From: Basidiobolus heterosporus B8920
Taxonomy: Eukaryota; Basidiobolomycota; Basidiobolomycetes; Basidiobolales; Basidiobolaceae
Assembly (NCBI GenBank): GCA_000697455.1
Contig: JNET01031877.1
Coordinates: forward strand, 1 to 49,383
Direction: 5' to 3'
DNA length: 49,383 nucleotides
In this document: one piece after another, positions 45,494-49,383 of the stretch
Layout of the letters: each line of letters opens with the position of its first letter
Position numbering within the stretch: the stretch's first letter is position 1
The notes under the pieces: generated by a model
Database searches by the model: none
Told to the model about the DNA's origin: nothing
Seen by the model: only the letters and a program-made list of their open reading frames with translations
Program-made: the position numbers and the translations under genes

Positions 45494-45967
45494 GGAATTT
45501 CAAGGGAACTTGGTGACCAAGTAAGTATTGGAAGAATAAATAGTTATCCATAACAATATATGTATTCTTTCATATACGTATCGATTACAAAGTGACTATC
45601 GAGTAGTTTTGATCAATTGATCGATTTTATAGTGTATTGGCTAGGACAATTTGAGGATTTACATTTATCTTGACCAGCAGATAAGATATCGATGAAATTA
45701 ATCAATAATCATCTTAATTCATCTATTTGTCAGGAGTTTTTGGGATTTATCTATTGTGTAGGTAGTACGTTTGTGAAAAACCTATGGGAAAGTTATGTTA
45801 CATCAGCTAGTATTCTGAACTGGTGATTTGACTATGAGATGGCGAAAGATGGTTGATATTTACAGAGGGGAGGGGTGCATCCCTCCAACAAATGCGCCAT
45901 TCACAGCTTGGTTTGGGAAGAATTAAACGATAGGTAGTGATGGGCTAATAATAAAATTCCAAGGTTT
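45494..45967. other. intergenic IES2 promoter / cyclin 3' end
   Basis: A 474-bp spacer with TCGAT-rich AT sequence near 45575-45700. No gene was seen. Confidence 0.5.
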
Positions 45968-46747
45968 CTAAGGCTGGGCTGGTAAATTTCCACTTGTTTT
46001 GCTTTCCACGTCGCCACGATGCGTTGGATGATAATAGGGGGAATATTTTCTGATCGACCTGTTTGAGCCAGTTGGCTGAGGAACCTGATTCCCTGGTTTT
46101 AGGGAACTTCCAATTCGCGTATTGTTGATGAAAAGAGAGGACCACCAGGAGAACAATGGGCACGGGATGTACAGGTGATAATCAATCAAGGACAAGAAAG
46201 CCAACTCATTTTGATTGATTTCTTTTACATTCAGTCCAGATAGGCGAGACCATATCGAGTTAGCAAGACTGCGATCGTGAAGATACTTTGTTGCCAGAAT
46301 TAATGCTGCGACAAACATTCTCCGTCCACATAGAACAGGATTCTTTCTTTTGATGGTCATATCCACATGATCGGGATTCGAATTCTTACTGGACGACATA
46401 CACTCCGTCAACGAACCGATATGCTGACTGATGACTTTTTTAACACGAAATATGTACAACAGTGCAGTCAGGCAGCAAGAAAAGGAGGTCCCGGAGCGTC
46501 GAATGATCTCCTGTACAAATACTCTAAGAGGAAGTACTTGGCAATTCGTAAGACTGTTAGGCCAGATGTATTGGATCAAATACACTGTGTGGTCTATTAG
46601 TTTGGAGACAGAATGTTATTACATAGGCCACTCAACATATCTCAAGTTATGCTGCTCACCTACTAGGTTGTTGACCAAGTGCCCCTTCTGGACAAAGGGG
46701 ATGGGTGTGTATTGTGTTTGTGTGCGGGAATCATCATCAGTCGACAT
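45968..46747 (-). CDS. Pho85-type (Pcl) G1 cyclin
   Basis: Cyclin predicted to bind a Pho85-like CDK. Two exons, 46747-46660 and 46593-45968, give 237 aa. The start MSTDDDSRTQTQYTPIPFVQ leads to the cyclin-box core: VYLIQYIWPNS, VLPLRVFVQEIIRRSGTSF, CLTALLYIFRVKKV, CGRRMFVAALILATKYLHDR, SLANSIWSRLSGLNVKEIN and ELAFLSLIDYHLYI. LATKYLHD with N-x-x-W and L-x-x-(L/I)-D-x-x-L are the Pcl1/2/9 hallmarks. An insertion of about 20 polar residues (GSLTECMSSSKNSNPDHVD) lies between helices 2 and 3. The tail is Ser/Pro-rich with possible CDK sites. Which Pcl it is cannot be told. The single intron (about 66 nt) uses a GTGAGC donor. Confidence 0.88.
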
Positions 46748-47940
46748 GGCAATGAGGAATAATCAAGAGCACTATCAGCTACCATCCGATCGCTTATATA
46801 AGGGCTCATTCAAAATTTCCTAAGACTAGGTGTCTAATCAGGTTTCTGGATAAATCCTCGGATGTTTTCCGCCCTCTCGTCGGGATTATTGCCGGCAATA
46901 CGCCAATAATAGTCAGTATACAATGAAATCGTAAAATCGTAAAATCTTAAACTTTAATTTGGCGGCCCGATATTCCGAATTTGCCTTTACCTCACCTTGA
47001 ACCGAGTACAGATAATTCTACAGGTGATTCTTGCACCAATCATGGTGAGTGTTAGGCAAGACGAGCGAGATGGGAATCAAGAGTCCATTGCTGGATTAGT
47101 TGGCCATATGTTGCACTAACGGTCTGTTTAGAACTTTAACTCAATGATGATTCAGCTGTGTGCCATCCGACCGGTTAGGGTTCATTAAAGCTTAAGTTAG
47201 GGTTACTAAGTGATTCGAGATGATTCTTAGCATATTGGCAAGCCACAAGTCAGGGTTAGGGAAAGTCACGACGGTAGGCTTGGATGCCACATTTTAGAAC
47301 TCAGTCCAAGTAATCCTTGCTCTCCGGAATTCCGGTGAATTGCTCTCCTTTTTCACACACCAGAAAGTGGATTATTACCTGGACGCGATTAGGTCGAAAA
47401 GAGTCAAGATTCCCGTGGTTTTGGAATCTAGATGGGAACAATCCTGCTGATTGGACGAATACCACCAGTTCAATAAGGTTAATCTTGTCTGAATGCTCAT
47501 GTATCATAGCCAAAACTCAACTTGTATAATCTATATATATATACAATCCCCATATAATCCCCGTACCCTCAGCACATATCAGAAATAGTATGGATCGCTC
47601 GTTTCCTGTTTTTTCATCAAAACGAAACTCCGGTAAGTTGCGTCCGTATGTGTGTGCCTTCAAGAGACATTGGTGTAAGTAATTCATGTCTATGCATGAA
47701 GTTATTTAATCATAGTCTAATCTGGTTAAGTGTTTAGTTAGGAATTTACGGTTAGTATTCAATACGATATTTATATCTAAAGATAGTATCTAAATTTCAT
47801 GCAGGTTTGGTCTTTTATGATTAGTAGGTACTTCACAGTCACAACTGCGGTTCTCGGAAGTCTGCCAATAGTTGGTTCAAGGTATAAATACCGACCTTTC
47901 TTATGCTTATCCAGGTAAAATATTGACACACACCCAACCA
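46748..47940. other. intergenic; possible 5' exon of the hydrolase
   Basis: Contains two telomere-like runs (TTAGGGTT near 47176-47211; GGGTTAGGG near 47256). A TATA tract (47527-47542) precedes an ATG at 47590 (MDRSFPVFSSKRNS) that meets a GTAAGTTG donor at 47633. A TCCAG acceptor at 47913 then leads in frame into the hydrolase gene. This would add a 5' exon through a 281-nt intron, longer than the others here. Confidence 0.4.
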
Positions 47941-48531
47941 ATGGTAAGTAAGAAGGTTCTTTTTCTTCATGGCTTTACGCAAACGGGTGAAATCTTTAAA
48001 CAAAATACAGCAACATTGAGCAAGCGGCTCCAAGAACAAGGATTTCTCTCTGTGTACATAACCGCACCGCATCATGCGGCTAATGTGTTTTTCGACACAC
48101 AACGGACGGGGAAGGAAGCGGCCTGGTGGAACATGTCGGACGACTGGCAGAAGTATATTGGGGTAGAGGAATCAATCACATATTTAACTCAGTTCGCTAA
48201 AGACCACGGGCCGTTTGTGGGGATCGTTGGCTTCTCACAGGGAGCATGCATGGCTGCGGTGTTTGGTTCTATAGTGAAACCACAGCCTAAGTTTATGATC
48301 ATGAGTAGTGGATTTGTCCCAGGACCTAAGATTTTGCGCTCCCGGATTACTGCCAATTGTCGTTCTCTCACTTTGAGTGGAAAGAAAGATGTATTTATCA
48401 GGCCAACAATGTCGCAGGCGCTTGCGGACATAATGAAAGGAGATATACAGTTTCATGAGGGGGGACATGTATTTCCAAATGAAGAAGGAGATGTTGAGCT
48501 GATAATGTCTTGGGTTGAGGCTGCTTCTTGA
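47941..48531 (+). CDS. FSH1: Fsh1-family serine hydrolase
   Basis: Alpha/beta hydrolase of the fungal FSH1/FSH2/FSH3 family (related to human OVCA2), probably an esterase; the natural substrate is not known from sequence. 196 aa in one exon from ATG 47941. It begins MVSKKVLFLHGFTQTGEIF (oxyanion-side HGFTQ). The nucleophile elbow is VGFSQGACMA (Ser near residue 98). An Asp lies in LSGKKDVFI and the catalytic His in EGGHVFP. AAWWNMSDDW is the family's W-rich segment. The ATG is followed directly by GTAAGT, which resembles a splice donor, but the frame is open through it and the N-terminus is canonical. An alternative 5' exon at 47590-47632 would add about 22 residues. Confidence 0.9.
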   Translation: MVSKKVLFLHGFTQTGEIFKQNTATLSKRLQEQGFLSVYITAPHHAANVFFDTQRTGKEAAWWNMSDDWQKYIGVEESITYLTQFAKDHGPFVGIVGFSQGACMAAVFGSIVKPQPKFMIMSSGFVPGPKILRSRITANCRSLTLSGKKDVFIRPTMSQALADIMKGDIQFHEGGHVFPNEEGDVELIMSWVEAAS

Positions 48532-49383
48532 GAACAGGGGAAGGATCCGTAGTAAACAGGAATTAAAAGATTGAAAAAATACCATGAAATATTACAAGAA
48601 CGTCAAACAAAAATCTAAAAGCGACCGGTTTGACATATTCTGGTTTGAATACAAAGGCAGAAGAATAAAACGTACTGCTAGCAACAATCATATTTCCATG
48701 GCAGAAATTAGAATACTGACAAGAGGCAACAAACATCCAAATCGTAGTCAACCACATTCAAAGCCTAATATCAATGCGGGATGTCCCAGTATTGTTGCAC
48801 TAGGAGGCAGTCTTACTCAGCTAGATTGAATTTACTTTTAATGTCTCCCAATCCAAAATTCACTCAAGGGTTTTACTATTCCTAACTAATTGAATACCAC
48901 TTTATCTTGAAATATAGTAATTAATGAATTCTGAATATATCCCAAGTGTTTTTACAATTTTCTTAACCATATTGCTGTTGAAAGTGACAATAGTGATATT
49001 GAAAGTAGCTATGGATATTAAGAAGTTGTACTTCCACTTGATGTTTCATCGTAATAAAGAAAAGTATTTTTACCTTTTGTTAGAACTAAATAATGAAGCT
49101 GTCACATACTATTCTAGAGGGCTCTAGAAACATACTGTAGAAGTTTTGGCTCTTTTGGACATGTTTAAGATTTCTCATAAATCCAACCTTTCATAATCTT
49201 ATAATTGTTCCAAATTGATATTACATATTTCAACTTTTACAAATATCTCATAAATACAAAATATAAGCTATATATTTAATTATATAAGTGTTTAAGTGCT
49301 AAACTAGCTTAATTTCTACACTACTACTCAACTAAATCCTCATATAAATAATAATCTCTTTGAAGCTGAATATTCCAAGTATC
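48532..49383. other. 3' end of window, AT-rich, no gene
   Basis: Frames of 60-80 codons at 48584-48829 and 48924-49127 have no recognisable features. AT content rises strongly after 48830, and a dispersed repeat copy begins near 49090. Confidence 0.5.
49090..49210 (+). repeat. dispersed AT-rich repeat, copy C
   Basis: Contains CTAGAGGGCTCTAGAAACAT, ACTGTAGAAGTTTTGGCTC, TTTTGGACATGTTTAAG and TTTCTCATAAATCC in the same order as copy A (20300-20425, opposite strand). The copy continues to at least 49200, and perhaps beyond the window in AT-rich sequence. Confidence 0.6.

Noticed and set aside
48584-48829. 81-codon plus-strand ORF after the hydrolase
   Set aside because: Lies in 3' sequence, is Lys/Asn-rich as expected of AT-rich DNA, and has no family or promoter signal.
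1-49383. tRNA, rRNA and CRISPR features
   Set aside because: No spaced repeat array was seen. B-box-like words such as GTTCAAATCC near 1833-1822 lack a partner A box and cloverleaf. A covariance-model scan was not possible here.

Overview
This window is nuclear DNA of a fungus: every recognisable gene is eukaryotic, nearly all are broken by short GT..AG introns (mostly about 45-110 nt), and the families present (Tom5, Pcl-type cyclin, Pbs2/Wis1-type MAPKK, Vps27, fungal monocarboxylate transporter, Ies2, Fsh1) are fungal. An apparent full-length Mediator Med23 gene, a subunit not found in the yeast model species, points to an early-diverging lineage (Mucoromycota or Zoopagomycota grade) rather than a yeast; that placement is inference. 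Exons were reconstructed by eye from splice sites, reading phase and protein-family continuity, and exon coordinates are given in each entry.

Layout. 1-6.9 kb: an orphan gene (minus), an MFS monocarboxylate transporter (minus), a candidate small secreted Cys protein (plus) and a decayed coding region. 6.9-16.3 kb: glycogen synthase (plus), a small mitochondrial membrane protein (minus), phosducin-like protein PhLP2 (minus) divergent from ribosomal protein eL31 (plus), Tom5 (plus) and a HOG-type MAPKK (plus). 17.0-19.5 kb: a Sec7-PH Arf exchange factor (minus). 19.5-28.2 kb: a gene-poor stretch with dispersed AT-rich repeats and a 4.85-kb structure bounded by large inverted repeats (outer 407/427 bp almost identical) enclosing a TATA-driven small gene with an internally duplicated domain. 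28.2-41.6 kb: four minus-strand genes in tandem, mL38, Vps27, Oma1 and Med23. 41.8-48.6 kb: an orphan ORF, a four-finger C2H2 protein, Ies2 (INO80 complex), a Pcl-like cyclin and an Fsh1-type serine hydrolase. The right end carries another copy of the dispersed repeat seen near 20-21 kb.

Functionally most genes are unlinked housekeeping functions: mitochondrial biogenesis and quality control (Tom5, mL38, Oma1, the putative inner-membrane protein), endosomal sorting (Vps27) and Arf traffic (Sec7-PH), transcription and chromatin (Med23, Ies2, C2H2 protein), carbohydrate storage and stress signalling (glycogen synthase, Pbs2-like MAPKK). No operon-like or biosynthetic cluster is evident. The most unusual observations are the microexons of OMA1 (5, 17 and 20 nt, one carrying half of the HExxH motif) and the inverted-repeat structure with its cargo-like gene.
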